Source: WGMI01 sp041739275
GTDB taxonomy: Bacteria > Bacteroidota > Bacteroidia > Flavobacteriales > Schleiferiaceae
Assembly (NCBI GenBank): GCA_041739275.1
Contig: JBGSOF010000020.1
Coordinates: forward strand, 1-64,000
DNA length: 64,000 bases
Direction: 5' to 3'
Positions 1 to 9,088 of the stretch are shown here, piece after piece; position 1 is the first letter of the stretch; each line of letters starts with the position of its first letter. Made by a program: the position numbers and the translations under genes. The notes under the pieces are model-generated. The model saw only the letters and a program-made list of their open reading frames with translations. It ran no database searches and had not been told where the DNA came from.

Positions 1-438
1 TTCATTCCCTCTCTACGACCTTGATGTTCACCCCGCTGCCGCGGAGGCCTTCTTTCTTTGCTGCTCCAAAGAAAGAAGGAAAGAAAGGAGCTTTTTAGAC
101 CGGCGCAGCCCTCTCTTGTCCTACCCGCGTACGCTTTGGCCGAGGTCGCCGCCGCAGAATATTAAAAAGGAAATTGCGGCTGTTGTGCGACTCGGCGTCG
201 CTTGCGGGTCCCGGAGTCGAGAGGCTTTAAGCACCTTGATATTCGGACATCTCGTTGGTTAGAAAGCTCTATAGTCATTTGATGAATGACAACTAAAACC
301 AAATTTTCCAAGAAGGCGACTATGCCATCTCAATTTCAGGCTAACAAATCACTTCATGGAGCTCAAGGCGAGATCAAATCTCCCCTGTCCCTGTTTTTTG
401 GGATCAATCTCGTTTTATGACCTCGGTCATTTCGAGGC
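1..438. other. Intergenic region without a gene, rich in inverted repeats
   Basis: No credible coding frame was found. The left part holds a perfect 13-base hairpin (separate entry) and between about 105 and 226 several nested inverted repeats: GCCGCA at 151-156 with TGCGGC at 175-180, GCGAC at 187-191 with GTCGC shortly after, and a possible closing helix GCCCTCTC near 108 with GAGAGGC at 219-225. The right part (230-438) is AT-richer and probably holds the promoter of the radical SAM gene. Whether the structured part is an RNA gene, a terminator cluster for a gene to the left of the window, or a dispersed repeat cannot be decided here. Confidence 0.4.
48..79. repeat. Perfect 13-bp inverted repeat with 6-base loop
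   Basis: CCTTCTTTCTTTG at 48-60 is exactly complementary to 67-79, around the loop CTGCTC. Purine/pyrimidine-skewed arms of this type occur as dispersed intergenic hairpins in many bacteria. It is followed by A/G-rich sequence and a short T run at 93-97, so it could also be part of a terminator for a gene lying left of the window. Confidence 0.6.
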
Positions 439-1491
439 ATGACGGACATGTGCATTTTCGTTATTATTATGACGAGCTACCTGAAACTGAGAGACCGCTT
501 GATCGAGCGCTTTGGAAAGCACGGTCGCATGCGCACGCTGTTTGAGTTTGCGCAGGGTGTAGACTTTGGCAGGCGCTATGTCTGGAGAGAAACGCTCAGA
601 CAAGACCGCCATCGGCCCTCCACTCGAGAGGTCTACGTGGAATGGGTCAACTACTGCAATCTGCGGTGCTCATTTTGCGCGCTCGATCACACGGCCGCAA
701 AACAGCGTATGAAGTTCGAAACTTGGTCAGAGCTTCTTCGCCAACTTACGCGAGAAGAAGGTTGGTCGCAGATCGAACGCATCCATTTGCACAATGGGGG
801 AGAGACCTTGCTGCACCCGGAATATCAGGCACTCTTAGCCGAACTCGACCGACAGATTGCCGAGGTTCGCCGGCGCAAACCCGAGGTGAGATTGCTCACC
901 AACGGCATGCTGCTCGATTCGAATCGCAGGTCGGCCTTGTTGAGTACGAATGCTTTGACCCACATTGGCTTGAGTATGGACGGAGGCACGCCGGAGGCCT
1001 ACGAAAAAATGAGGGTGCGCGCAGATTGGAAAAAGTTTAGCACCGGGGTCCTCGCCTTGCTTGAAGAAAACGCTCGGCTGGCTCGGCCAAAGGAGATTTT
1101 CCTCATCTCGGCCTTTCAGAAGCCCGAAGAACTCAAGGAAGAGCGCTTCGATCCGGACTTTAAGCAGATTCTAAAAATGGCCGATCACTACGAGCTGCGC
1201 TTGATTCACGACTGGGGTGGACTGCTCGACAAAGGTCTGGGCATTCAAAAGGCACAATCGAAGCCCCATAAACTCGGATGCACCATGATGCTCGATCAAT
1301 TGGTGGTCTTTCCAAACGGAGATGTGGGCATTTGCTGTAACGACCTGAACGCCAGATCGGTGGTTGGAAACATTCACCGCGAAGGACTCCTCGGGGCCTA
1401 CGCCAGCCCCCGGAGAAAGGAATGGCTCGGTTTGATGGCGCGCAATCGACATGCTGAAATAGAGCTGTGCGCGGGTTGTGAGCGGTTTTGA
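439..1491 (+). CDS. Radical SAM/SPASM domain protein
   Basis: The protein carries the radical SAM signature CxxxCxxC as C73, C77 and C80 (CNLRCSFC), which binds the [4Fe-4S] cluster that cleaves S-adenosylmethionine. The C-terminus has a SPASM-type cysteine set: a Cys in KLGCTMML, a GICCND pair, and the terminal LCAGC, expected to bind auxiliary Fe-S clusters. SPASM enzymes modify peptides, sugars or other small molecules; the substrate here is unknown, and no precursor peptide is seen next to it. ATG at 439 gives 350 residues; ATG at 469 would remove an odd hydrophobic ten-residue leader and may be the real start. The gene stands alone on the plus strand, convergent with the TonB-domain gene. 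Confidence 0.85.
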   Translation: MTDMCIFVIIMTSYLKLRDRLIERFGKHGRMRTLFEFAQGVDFGRRYVWRETLRQDRHRPSTREVYVEWVNYCNLRCSFCALDHTAAKQRMKFETWSELLRQLTREEGWSQIERIHLHNGGETLLHPEYQALLAELDRQIAEVRRRKPEVRLLTNGMLLDSNRRSALLSTNALTHIGLSMDGGTPEAYEKMRVRADWKKFSTGVLALLEENARLARPKEIFLISAFQKPEELKEERFDPDFKQILKMADHYELRLIHDWGGLLDKGLGIQKAQSKPHKLGCTMMLDQLVVFPNGDVGICCNDLNARSVVGNIHREGLLGAYASPRRKEWLGLMARNRHAEIELCAGCERF

Positions 1492-1498
1492 ACGGGGA

Positions 1499-2305
1499 TT
1501 ATTGGAGTTTAAAAGTTATGGGAACGATAAAGCTCATGCGCACCGGTCTACCCTCATTAATCGCAGGTTGCCAATCGGGCATGGATTGAATGGCTCGAAC
1601 TGCCTCTTTGTCCAATAGTTTGTCCACAGATTGCACGATTCTTACCTTGGTGACGCTCCCGTCCCTATCTATGACGAAGGACACCAGAACTTTTCCTTGA
1701 ATGTTTTTCTTGATGGCTTTCGAAGGGTATTGAACATTCTTACTGAAGTATGCCATCATGGAAGCGTTGGTTTCTGCCCCTGGATTCTTTCCGGGAAAGG
1801 CAGCCATTCTTTCGAAGTAATAGTGGGTCGTATCGGCTCCTTTTTTTGTCCAACACCTACCTTGGATCAATTCACCGTTTCGGTACAAATCCCGACGTCT
1901 TTGCGCACCATTTTCAAAGAAACATTCAACCAATCCATCCAAAAATGTAGTATTCGAAACATTCGGATCATATCGATATTGTGCGCGAGAAAATAGTTGA
2001 CCGTTCTCCCAGTAGTATTCAGAAGAGCCATCTAATACCATTGGTCGGGTTCCTTCGGGTCGCAGGTAAACCTGCTTCAGCGACACAAAACCATCCATGC
2101 TTTTTATCCACTTTATTATATGATTTGGATCGTTGGGAAGCTCCGCGTATTCGTGATAACGCTTGGCTTTCTCTGCATTGCACGAATCTCCATGCTCATC
2201 AAAATAATACCGTCGACCGATTTCTTGAGCGTGGATCGTGCTCATTCCCATCATGCCTAGAACAAGGAGAATAGAATTAAATAGGGGATTACCCATTGAT
2301 TTCAT
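1499..2305 (-). CDS. TonB C-terminal domain protein, exported
   Basis: A signal peptide (residues 1-26, cut after HAQ) precedes a middle part with aromatic repeats of the EYYWENGQL type, similar to the MORN-like antitoxin repeats found in many Bacteroidota envelope proteins. The last 80 residues form a TonB C-terminal domain (YPSKAIKKNIQGKVLVSFVI, then DGSV and a conserved Pro-Trp-Pro like region). Classical TonB has a membrane anchor and proline-rich linker; this one instead looks fully periplasmic, as is usual for stand-alone TonB-domain proteins of this phylum. Its partner is unknown. The start could also be the ATG four codons in. Confidence 0.75.
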   Translation of the reverse strand: MKSMGNPLFNSILLVLGMMGMSTIHAQEIGRRYYFDEHGDSCNAEKAKRYHEYAELPNDPNHIIKWIKSMDGFVSLKQVYLRPEGTRPMVLDGSSEYYWENGQLFSRAQYRYDPNVSNTTFLDGLVECFFENGAQRRRDLYRNGELIQGRCWTKKGADTTHYYFERMAAFPGKNPGAETNASMMAYFSKNVQYPSKAIKKNIQGKVLVSFVIDRDGSVTKVRIVQSVDKLLDKEAVRAIQSMPDWQPAINEGRPVRMSFIVPITFKLQ

Positions 2306-2319
2306 CTAAAGTGTGGGGA

Positions 2320-2640
2320 TTACTTCTTCTTCGGCGCGATCAAATCGTACGAATGCTGGAGCAGCTCGAGCAAGAGCGCATCGCCCACGTCGAGGTCTAC
2401 GCTGTTCCAGTGCTTTTTACTCATATGATATCCCGGGCGGATGCCCGTATACTCGGCCCGGAGCTCTTCGGCCCGGTCGGGATCGCATTTGAGGTTGGTG
2501 TAGGGTTTGGGGTTGTTCAAGCCAAGCAGCGCAAACATTTTGCCCCCCACTTTAAAAACGAGTACATCGGGGCCAAAAGGGGTTTCTTCCGAAACATTCG
2601 GCAGGCGCAGCACGGCTTCGCGGTAGGTTTCGAGGTCCAT
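2320..2640 (-). CDS. MmcQ/YjbR family protein
   Basis: This 106-residue protein has the full length and typical features of the MmcQ/YjbR family: an N-terminal region ending in TPFGPDVLVFKVGGKMFALL, a central LKCDP, and the GYHMSKKHWNSV signature. The fold (CyaY-like) is often annotated as DNA-binding, but the role is not known. It lies six bases downstream of the cyclase gene, so the two are probably co-transcribed. Confidence 0.85.
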   Translation of the reverse strand: MDLETYREAVLRLPNVSEETPFGPDVLVFKVGGKMFALLGLNNPKPYTNLKCDPDRAEELRAEYTGIRPGYHMSKKHWNSVDLDVGDALLLELLQHSYDLIAPKKK

Positions 2641-2646
2641 GGCCCG

Positions 2647-3390
2647 TCAGGAATCCAATCGATAGAGAATAGGCCTACTCGGGGCGGCGTCCATTCGAAA
2701 TGGCGCCAGTTGCAGTTCGAGGAGGTAGACGCCCAGTTCGAGCGCTTGGGGCACGTAGATGAATTCGGTAATGGTGCACTGGGGCCGAGGCTGTCCGCGA
2801 TCCAGACCCCAAAACACCTTGTGCGCACTCAGTCGCCCTTCGTCTACTTCGGGGTCTACCGAGGGCAAATCGATCAGGAGGTGTTCCACACCCTGTTCCA
2901 CCCAAAAACGCATCAACTCAGGATCGATCCAGGCGGGGTGCGTATTCGAATAGTCGCGGAATTTGTCCTCGGGTTTGTTTGGAAAGGTTCGGATGACGAG
3001 GGCCGGGAGCCACGGGTTTTCTGTGGATCGGACATTGCCTGCCCGAATACCTCCGTCAGCATCGGGAGTGGCCTCGACCAAGAGCGCGGGCCAGAACGAA
3101 TGGGTCAAGGCTTCGCCCACCTGCAACGGACTGTCTGAAACATGGCTCAGGCATTCTGTATGCGTGCCATTGCCGTGCGGATTGAAGCGCACATTCTGAA
3201 AATTGACCGGAGCTCCGGCTTTGATCGAGCCCACCCAATCGCCCATCACCACCGGTTCGATGGCCACCGGAGGGCAATACCAAGCCGTGGCCGAAGGTCC
3301 GGGCCCCAAACCGATCGACAAGTCTACACCTGCTTCGAGTGTGCTTTCGAACTGCTTTCCCGCCCATTCCAATGAGATGCGCCGCTTCAT
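2647..3390 (-). CDS. Cyclase family protein (kynurenine formamidase-like metal-dependent hydrolase)
   Basis: At 247 residues it has the family's length and the metal-site motif HGNGTHTE (HxxGTHxE, in place of the HxGTHxD of kynurenine formamidase), followed by a conserved IDLPSVD segment and an HKVFW motif. These are the hallmarks of the Bacteroidota branch of the 'cyclase' superfamily, whose members hydrolyse amide or lactone bonds with a bound divalent metal. The substrate cannot be read from the sequence; a tryptophan-breakdown role is possible but no other kynurenine gene adjoins it. It starts the minus-strand pair with the MmcQ/YjbR gene. Confidence 0.8.
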   Translation of the reverse strand: MKRRISLEWAGKQFESTLEAGVDLSIGLGPGPSATAWYCPPVAIEPVVMGDWVGSIKAGAPVNFQNVRFNPHGNGTHTECLSHVSDSPLQVGEALTHSFWPALLVEATPDADGGIRAGNVRSTENPWLPALVIRTFPNKPEDKFRDYSNTHPAWIDPELMRFWVEQGVEHLLIDLPSVDPEVDEGRLSAHKVFWGLDRGQPRPQCTITEFIYVPQALELGVYLLELQLAPFRMDAAPSRPILYRLDS

Positions 3391-3409
3391 GATGCGGCCA
3401 AATTAGGGC

Positions 3410-4555
3410 TTAGGCAAACAAATCTCGACACAACGCATCAGTGGTCAGCCATTGGTCTTCAGGGATTCTCCATCGGGTTCCTTCTCTGTCTAAACCGATC
3501 AGGCGCCCCGATTCGATCGCCTGCTTCCATTCTTTTCGGACGCCTTCAGCTTCCTTTGTGAGAAGCGAGTCGATCCAATCGGTGCAAATTCCCGAGGCGC
3601 TGCGAAGTCCGGTCATTATGCGTTCATTGAAAAACTCTCGCTCGTTCAGAATCTCTTCTTCTCCGAGAGGGAGTCCTTGTTGGAGCCGCTTGATATAGAG
3701 CGAATTATTGGCAATATTCGACCAACGTCGGCGGCCCTTTGCCGAATGCGCCGAGGCACCCAGACCCAAGTAGTTTGCCCCTGTCCAATAGGCTGAATTG
3801 TGCTTGGCTCGAAAACCGGGAAGCGCAAAATTGGATAGCTCATAGTGTTCGTAGCCCGCCTCAGACATGTGTTCGCATAGCATTCGATAGTCGCGCACCA
3901 CGCGGTCTTCGGCCGGAGTCGGGGTTTGAGAGAGGCGAATGGAGCGTTCGAGGGCGGTTCGGGGCTCGACCGTGAGCGCATAGGCCGAAAGGTGTTCGGG
4001 ACGATGTGAAAGTGCCCGAAGCACGTCCGACTCCCAACGGTCGGGCAGGTTCTCGGGCAAGCCGTAGATCAAATCGAGGCTGAATCGTTCAAAACCTTGC
4101 GATTGAACTCGTTCGATGGCGCGAAGCGATTGCTCGGCGGTGTGCGCCCGGTTCATCCACTTCAAAATGTCGGGGTCGAAACTCTGAATACCCAAGCTGA
4201 GTCTGTCGACGCCCCAAGATTTCCAAGCTTTTAAAAGTTCGACTTCGAGATCGTCGGGATTTGCCTCGAAAGTCCACTCCTCGAGTTCAGAAAGATCCCA
4301 GAAAGAGGCGATTTGATCGATCAGGGGTTGAAGGATGTCCGGAGACAGAATCGATGGCGTACCCCCGCCGAAATAGAGCGTGCGAAGTTGAAAATCGCGA
4401 AATTCTCGGCTTCGATTTTTGAGTTCCAAACAAATCGCGTCAACGAATAGATCAATCTGCCGAAGCGAAGTGCTAAAATGAAAATCACAGTAATGACAAG
4501 CCTTTCGACAGAACGGAATGTGAATGTAGAGGCCAAAAAAGCGGTCTTGGGACAT
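3410..4555 (-). CDS. hemW: HemW, radical SAM heme chaperone
   Basis: The N-terminus GLYIHIPFCRKACHYCDF contains C16, C20 and C23 of the radical SAM CxxxCxxC motif, followed by FGGGTPSIL (SAM contact) and LSLGIQSFD. The 381-residue length and C-terminal HemN-like domain fit HemW, formerly called oxygen-independent coproporphyrinogen oxidase-like. HemW carries heme to membrane proteins rather than making porphyrin. True HemN has an extra upstream cysteine and a longer N-terminal arm, both absent here. The gene is 20 bases downstream of the cyclase gene start region and faces the divergent lipoprotein gene. Confidence 0.9.
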   Translation of the reverse strand: MSQDRFFGLYIHIPFCRKACHYCDFHFSTSLRQIDLFVDAICLELKNRSREFRDFQLRTLYFGGGTPSILSPDILQPLIDQIASFWDLSELEEWTFEANPDDLEVELLKAWKSWGVDRLSLGIQSFDPDILKWMNRAHTAEQSLRAIERVQSQGFERFSLDLIYGLPENLPDRWESDVLRALSHRPEHLSAYALTVEPRTALERSIRLSQTPTPAEDRVVRDYRMLCEHMSEAGYEHYELSNFALPGFRAKHNSAYWTGANYLGLGASAHSAKGRRRWSNIANNSLYIKRLQQGLPLGEEEILNEREFFNERIMTGLRSASGICTDWIDSLLTKEAEGVRKEWKQAIESGRLIGLDREGTRWRIPEDQWLTTDALCRDLFA

Positions 4556-4647
4556 AGCGCAAATTTGGCTCGTAACATCGGCTTAACGCCCCTTCACTAA
4601 AAATCGAGTTATTTTGCCGCTCTTTTGTTCCACTAATTTCTCTTTCA

Positions 4648-5136
4648 GTGAAAAAGTACTTTCTGTTTTCTGCCCTCGTATTGGCCTTTGCTTGCAGCAA
4701 AGACGACGATAACAATACCAATCCGACTCCGAGCACTCCGCTGGTTGATGTCGTCGACGGTCGCTGGAATGTTGTGAATGTGGAGCGCATCGACGAAGGC
4801 GATGTTCAAGGCAGTAGTTACTATTTGAACTTCGCCATGGACACCAGCGGTGTCTATTTTGATTTCGACCTCGCCACCAACATGGTCGATTTTTGGCAGT
4901 ATTATAAAGGTACAGATGCCGCAACTCAAACATCAGTAGACGTAAGTGATGAGTTCTTGGACGTTCCCTTTCAAATAACCGGCAATAGTTCCATGGAGTT
5001 TTACGCCTTGGGCGATACCGTCAATGTTACGGCCTTGAGCGTAAGCCAGAACACAATGACCTTGCGCACGGTCAATGAGTTTGTCTTTCCCGGTTTCTAC
5101 GAAAAGCAGACCCTCACCTACTACCTCGCGCGCTGA
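4648..5136 (+). CDS. Small lipoprotein of unknown function
   Basis: The 162-residue product begins at a GTG codon and has a short lipoprotein signal ending in LVLAFAC, with the lipidated Cys at residue 16 followed by a Ser-Lys-Asp-Asp stretch. Acidic residues after the Cys are typical of Bacteroidota lipoproteins sent to the outer membrane or surface. The rest is beta-rich and resembles lipocalin-like secreted proteins of this phylum, but no named domain is recognised. It is a single-gene unit ending in a strong terminator. Confidence 0.7.
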   Translation: MKKYFLFSALVLAFACSKDDDNNTNPTPSTPLVDVVDGRWNVVNVERIDEGDVQGSSYYLNFAMDTSGVYFDFDLATNMVDFWQYYKGTDAATQTSVDVSDEFLDVPFQITGNSSMEFYALGDTVNVTALSVSQNTMTLRTVNEFVFPGFYEKQTLTYYLAR

Positions 5137-5164
5137 GCGAAGAATGTTTTTGAGCTTTATGAAG

Positions 5165-5195
5165 CGGCTTTCCTCTGTGGGAAGCCGTTTTTTTT
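5165..5195 (+). terminator. Rho-independent terminator of the lipoprotein gene
   Basis: A 9-bp stem CGGCTTTCC (5165-5173) pairs with GGGAAGCCG (5179-5187) with one G-T wobble, followed by eight T (5188-5195). The T run on the plus strand only shows that it serves the lipoprotein gene. The stop of the convergent dehydrogenase gene overlaps its end. Confidence 0.9.
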
Positions 5196-6159
5196 ATTCT
5201 GATTTCTGCCCGATGCGGAGCAGCATTTCCGCAACCATTTCGCTCAGTCCGTATCGAATCTGATGGCCCCAGTCGCTGCGCGCTCGGTCGTCTGAAATAG
5301 AACTCGGCCAGCTGTCTGCAATTTCTTGTCTGAAATCAGCTTGATATTCGATGGCGAAACCCGGTCTTTGGCGCGAAATTTCCGCAGCGATTTCGGCGGG
5401 GGTAAAATCGAGTCCGGAGAGGTTGTACGAAGTCCGAATCTTGACATCTGCAGAAGAGGCCTCCATCAGCCGAATGGTCGAATCGATGGCGTCGTCCATG
5501 TACATCATCGGCAAGCGCGTATCGGGCCCGAGAAAGCACGTATACCGATTTTCGCGAACGGCTGAGTGAAAAATCTCTATGGCGTAGTCGGTCGTGCCCC
5601 CACCCGGAGCCGCTTTCCAAGAAATTAAGCCCGGGTAGCGAATCGAGCGCACGTCGACTCCGAATTTGCGATGGTAGTATTCGCACCACAGTTCGCCGGA
5701 AAGTTTCGAAATTCCATAGACCGTTTGAGGGTCCATGACGGTGTACTGAGGGCAGTCGAGCTTGGGTGAATTTGGCCCAAACGCAGCGATGGAGCTCGGC
5801 CAAAAAATGCGCTTCAACTTGCCCGCTTTGCCGAGTTCGAGCGCGATGAACAGAGTCTTCATATTGAGGTCCCAACCCTTCTCGGGCATGCGTTCGGCTG
5901 TCGCGCTCAGCATGGCCACAAGCTGATAGAGTTGTTCCACCCCATGCTCTTCGATCACTTGTTCCAAGCCGAAGGCGTCGAGCGCGTCGATTTGAACGTA
6001 TCTCCCAAACTGACCGGTATCTGCCCGCAAGTCGGCGGCAATAACCGAATCGGGACCGTGCTTTGAGCGCAAGGCTTCGGCCAAATCGGTTCCAATTTGC
6101 CCGAGCGCGCCGAGAACCAAGATGGGATGCTCGGCAGAAGGGGGGGAGAGCACAGACAT
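5194..6159 (-). CDS. L-threonine 3-dehydrogenase, SDR (epimerase-like) type
   Basis: It is a 321-residue extended SDR protein with the NAD-binding motif GALGQIG near residue 18 and the catalytic YxxxK as YGISK. The stretch IRYPGLISWKAAPGGGTTDY is diagnostic of the GalE-like threonine dehydrogenases first characterised in Flavobacterium and Cupriavidus. These oxidise L-threonine to 2-amino-3-ketobutyrate, which a ligase (Kbl, not in this window) splits to glycine and acetyl-CoA. The enzyme is unrelated to the zinc-dependent Tdh of enterics. The gene is divergent from trhO. Confidence 0.88.
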   Translation of the reverse strand: MSVLSPPSAEHPILVLGALGQIGTDLAEALRSKHGPDSVIAADLRADTGQFGRYVQIDALDAFGLEQVIEEHGVEQLYQLVAMLSATAERMPEKGWDLNMKTLFIALELGKAGKLKRIFWPSSIAAFGPNSPKLDCPQYTVMDPQTVYGISKLSGELWCEYYHRKFGVDVRSIRYPGLISWKAAPGGGTTDYAIEIFHSAVRENRYTCFLGPDTRLPMMYMDDAIDSTIRLMEASSADVKIRTSYNLSGLDFTPAEIAAEISRQRPGFAIEYQADFRQEIADSWPSSISDDRARSDWGHQIRYGLSEMVAEMLLRIGQKSE

Positions 6160-6251
6160 GATGAGCGAGTTTAGAGGCCGCTAAGATATCGGCTGCAAAG
6201 ACTGTCTAATTCTTGAAGACCTCAGCCCCGGGCGAGTTTTATCTTTGCTGC

Positions 6252-7277
6252 ATGAAACGCCCTCGACCTGCGCTTGTTAATAAATATGGACCCGGCGATT
6301 TGAGACGCAAACTCGAATCGGAAACCTTTGAGCGCCGCACCTTGAGTTTTTATCGGTATGTGCACATCGACGATGTCCGTTCATTCAGAGATGCGCTGTT
6401 TTTGGATTGGGACGAGTTGGGTTGCCTCGGGCGAATCTACGTCGCCAAAGAAGGCATCAATGCCCAGATGAATGTACCGATTCCGCGGTGGAATGATTTC
6501 TTGGACACACTTGAAAATCGCCCGGAACTTCGATCGATTCCGCTTAAAATAGCCGTTGAAGAAAGTGCTCCTTCATTTATCAAATTGGCTATTAAAGTTC
6601 GGCACAAAATTGTCGCCGATGGGCTCGCCGACGATGCCTTCGACACTTCGAATGTCGGTCGGCACCTCAGTGCGCAAGAGTGGAATCAAATGCTGCGCGA
6701 AGGTGCTACGGTCGTGGATGTTCGGAATTTTTACGAAAGTGAAGTCGGTCATTTTGAAGGAGCCTTACTTCCCCGCGCAGAGACCTTTCGAGATGAATTG
6801 CCCGAGGTTCTCGAAATGCTCAAAGGCAGAGAAGAACAGCCTGTATTGCTTTACTGCACGGGGGGGATCCGCTGCGAAAAGACGAGCGCCTATCTCAAGC
6901 ATCATGGCTTTCAGAACGTCAATCAGCTCTATGGCGGAATTATCGATTACACGCGGCAGGTGAATGCCGAAGGGCTTGAGAATCTGTTTAGGGGCAAGAA
7001 TTTTGTGTTTGACCAACGCCTGGGGGAGCGCATTTCTGATGAGGTGATTGCCCATTGCCATCAGTGCGATTCGGTTTGCGATACTCATGTCAACTGCTCC
7101 AATCCGGAGTGCAATGTCTTGTTTATCCAATGCGATTCTTGTGCGGAGGCCCATCGCGGTTTGTGTTCTGAATGTGTTGAAGAAACCGGGGCTTCCGGAG
7201 ATCGCGCCGATGGCCAAATTGCAGGAGCCTTGGCCGTATCAAAACCCAGAGTGTTTCGACGTGCCCGCAAGGTCTGA
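6252..7277 (+). CDS. trhO: tRNA uridine(34) hydroxylase / rhodanese-domain protein (TrhO)
   Basis: The protein has the layout of the YceA/UPF0176 family: an N-terminal ferredoxin-like part with RIYVAKEGINAQ, a central rhodanese domain with the active-site loop CTGGIRCE, and a C-terminal cysteine-rich region (CHQCDSVC, then further CxxC pairs) expected to bind metal. TrhO uses oxygen to hydroxylate U34 of certain tRNAs, the first step to cmo5U in bacteria that have that pathway. The open frame extends upstream to a TTG at 6213, but the ATG at 6252 (341 residues) matches where family members start. It is divergent from the threonine dehydrogenase gene. Confidence 0.88.
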   Translation: MKRPRPALVNKYGPGDLRRKLESETFERRTLSFYRYVHIDDVRSFRDALFLDWDELGCLGRIYVAKEGINAQMNVPIPRWNDFLDTLENRPELRSIPLKIAVEESAPSFIKLAIKVRHKIVADGLADDAFDTSNVGRHLSAQEWNQMLREGATVVDVRNFYESEVGHFEGALLPRAETFRDELPEVLEMLKGREEQPVLLYCTGGIRCEKTSAYLKHHGFQNVNQLYGGIIDYTRQVNAEGLENLFRGKNFVFDQRLGERISDEVIAHCHQCDSVCDTHVNCSNPECNVLFIQCDSCAEAHRGLCSECVEETGASGDRADGQIAGALAVSKPRVFRRARKV

Positions 7278-7348
7278 GCAGGGTCGTTGAGACGAACAAT
7301 GATTCCGCGCTAAATGCAGTTCTGCGATCGCTTGGGCACGCCAAATGC

Positions 7349-8302
7349 CTATCGCTTGAGGAGCACGTAGTTGTTGAATCCCCCAATCGTTCTGCCTCCG
7401 AGTAGGTTTTGCTCGATCCAAGTCAGAATGCGGCTTTTTAGGCGGTCGTGCGCCATTTTTTCGCGCTGAGCATGGCGTTCTTTTCCGCTGTAATTGAGCT
7501 GATCTGCCCAATCAAAGGTCTTGATCCAAGCGTCCATCACTTTGGGGTGGCTGCCTTTAAAGCGAGAAACGCGCCCCAAGGGCCCATAGTCGAACTCGAC
7601 CGGGCGCTGTTCGTACATCTCTCGAACGGCCTCAGCACCTCTGTGAATGGTCGCGAGCGATTTCTGCTTTCGCTGCATCAAGCGGGGAGGGCGGACGTAA
7701 CCGTAGTGGTAGATCTCGGCGGCCACCTTGGCCACTTTGAGTTTTAAGGTGCCCTCTTTGACACGATAATTGAGGCCGTCGAAGTCGGGAATGCGCCGAA
7801 ACGACTGAGCCGAGATCCAGCTGTGCATGTCGGGCAGATTTCGAACAATTCGGATCTCGTCTTTATACCAGTCGTGGCCGAGGTGGTGATGGTCAAAATC
7901 GCCGTAAAAATGCACGTAGTCGAACAACAAACCTTCCACTTCTCGATCGCTGAGCAATTCAGCACATCGCTTCTGTATGACGGGCAAGAATTTCTCGTGC
8001 ACGACTTCGTCAGCCTGCACGTAAAAAAGCCAATCGCCGGTGCACGCTTTCATGGCGATATCGGTTTGATGAGCATTTTCCATCCCGCGCGGATAGCGCT
8101 CGAGATCCCAAACCGTGTCGATAATTTTGATCTTGGGCGAGCCGATGGCTTCGATTTCTGAGCGCGTAGTGTCGTCGGGGTCGCAGTCGCCCAGAGCTAT
8201 GACAAATTCGTCGCAAATGGGAAGAATAGATTCGATGGCCTGCCGAATCGGGTAGTACAATTTACCCGCGTTCTTCGCCATACTGAAGCCGCTAATCTTC
8301 AT
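7349..8302 (-). CDS. Glycosyltransferase, GT2-like
   Basis: The 317-residue protein begins with SGFSMAKNAGKLYYPI, the nucleotide-binding edge strand of GT-A enzymes that work on a moving donor list, and has the acidic motif YVQADE near residue 95 in place of the DxD metal site. This subgroup (often annotated beta-1,4-glucanase/glycosyltransferase in Bacteroidota) probably adds sugars to surface polysaccharide or glycoprotein. Donor and acceptor are unknown. It sits alone between trhO (convergent) and the end of the Bat operon. Confidence 0.75.
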   Translation of the reverse strand: MKISGFSMAKNAGKLYYPIRQAIESILPICDEFVIALGDCDPDDTTRSEIEAIGSPKIKIIDTVWDLERYPRGMENAHQTDIAMKACTGDWLFYVQADEVVHEKFLPVIQKRCAELLSDREVEGLLFDYVHFYGDFDHHHLGHDWYKDEIRIVRNLPDMHSWISAQSFRRIPDFDGLNYRVKEGTLKLKVAKVAAEIYHYGYVRPPRLMQRKQKSLATIHRGAEAVREMYEQRPVEFDYGPLGRVSRFKGSHPKVMDAWIKTFDWADQLNYSGKERHAQREKMAHDRLKSRILTWIEQNLLGGRTIGGFNNYVLLKR

Positions 8303-8335
8303 TTTAGAGTCGTTATTGGCCCCGAAAGGTACATT

Positions 8336-9088
8336 TCAGATTCGCCCGACGGCATCTGACATCACCCAGCCCAATTTTCCATCTTCGAGCCTGATGGCCA
8401 GCCAATCGCCTTTTTGTTCCGCAATCCTGCATTCGGTGCCCTCGTGGACGACAAATCCAACCGGAGCTTGAGACGATGGTTCGGTGCGCGCTTCGACTCG
8501 GGCTGCGACGAGTACGGCGGTTTGGTTAGACGATTCCCAATAGCGATCGACGAGTCCAAAAATGCACAATAGGGCACCGAAGAATCCACTCAAACGAATC
8601 GAGATGCCTGCTGCTTTCGGCCGATCCCAACCCTTCAAGGCTAGGCCAATCCCAAGCAAAATCGAAACCGCCAAGCCCGCGAAAAAGAGGTGCCTTGTCC
8701 CAAATCGCCGGCTAAACGAGCGAATATTTTTTTCGATCCACCCTTCTCTTATGGCCTGAATACGATCGACGCGTCTCGATCGAGCTCGTTCGAGATTGTG
8801 CTGAATGTCCGGATTCGACGGCTCTAAGATTTCTGCCTTGCGATAGTTTAGAATTGAGTTCCCGATTTGATTGAGCCGATAGTAGCAATTCCCAAGGTTA
8901 TAGAAGGCGGTGGCGCTCTTGGAATCTATCTTGGAAATTGAGTCGTAGATCGAAAGTGCAGAGGTGTATTCGGCACGCGCATAATGCACTTCGGCTCGGG
9001 CCCAAGCATTCGAACTTTGAGGCTCCGCCGCGCTCGCATACCCCCGGAAAAACAGCAGTAGAAAACTGAAGACTATAGTTTTGTCCAT
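8336..9088 (-). CDS. batE: BatE: TPR and SH3 domain membrane protein
   Basis: It has a signal peptide, two or three TPR units (YNLGNCYYRLNQIGNSILNY region, residues about 30-105), a transmembrane pair at about 130-185 and a bacterial SH3 domain at the C-terminus (WLAIRLEDGKLGWV). This layout is that of BatE, last protein of the Bacteroides aerotolerance operon. The ATG at 9088 overlaps the batD end by 16 bases, so translation is coupled. It likely holds the Bat complex at the inner membrane facing the periplasm. Confidence 0.88.
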   Translation of the reverse strand: MDKTIVFSFLLLFFRGYASAAEPQSSNAWARAEVHYARAEYTSALSIYDSISKIDSKSATAFYNLGNCYYRLNQIGNSILNYRKAEILEPSNPDIQHNLERARSRRVDRIQAIREGWIEKNIRSFSRRFGTRHLFFAGLAVSILLGIGLALKGWDRPKAAGISIRLSGFFGALLCIFGLVDRYWESSNQTAVLVAARVEARTEPSSQAPVGFVVHEGTECRIAEQKGDWLAIRLEDGKLGWVMSDAVGRI

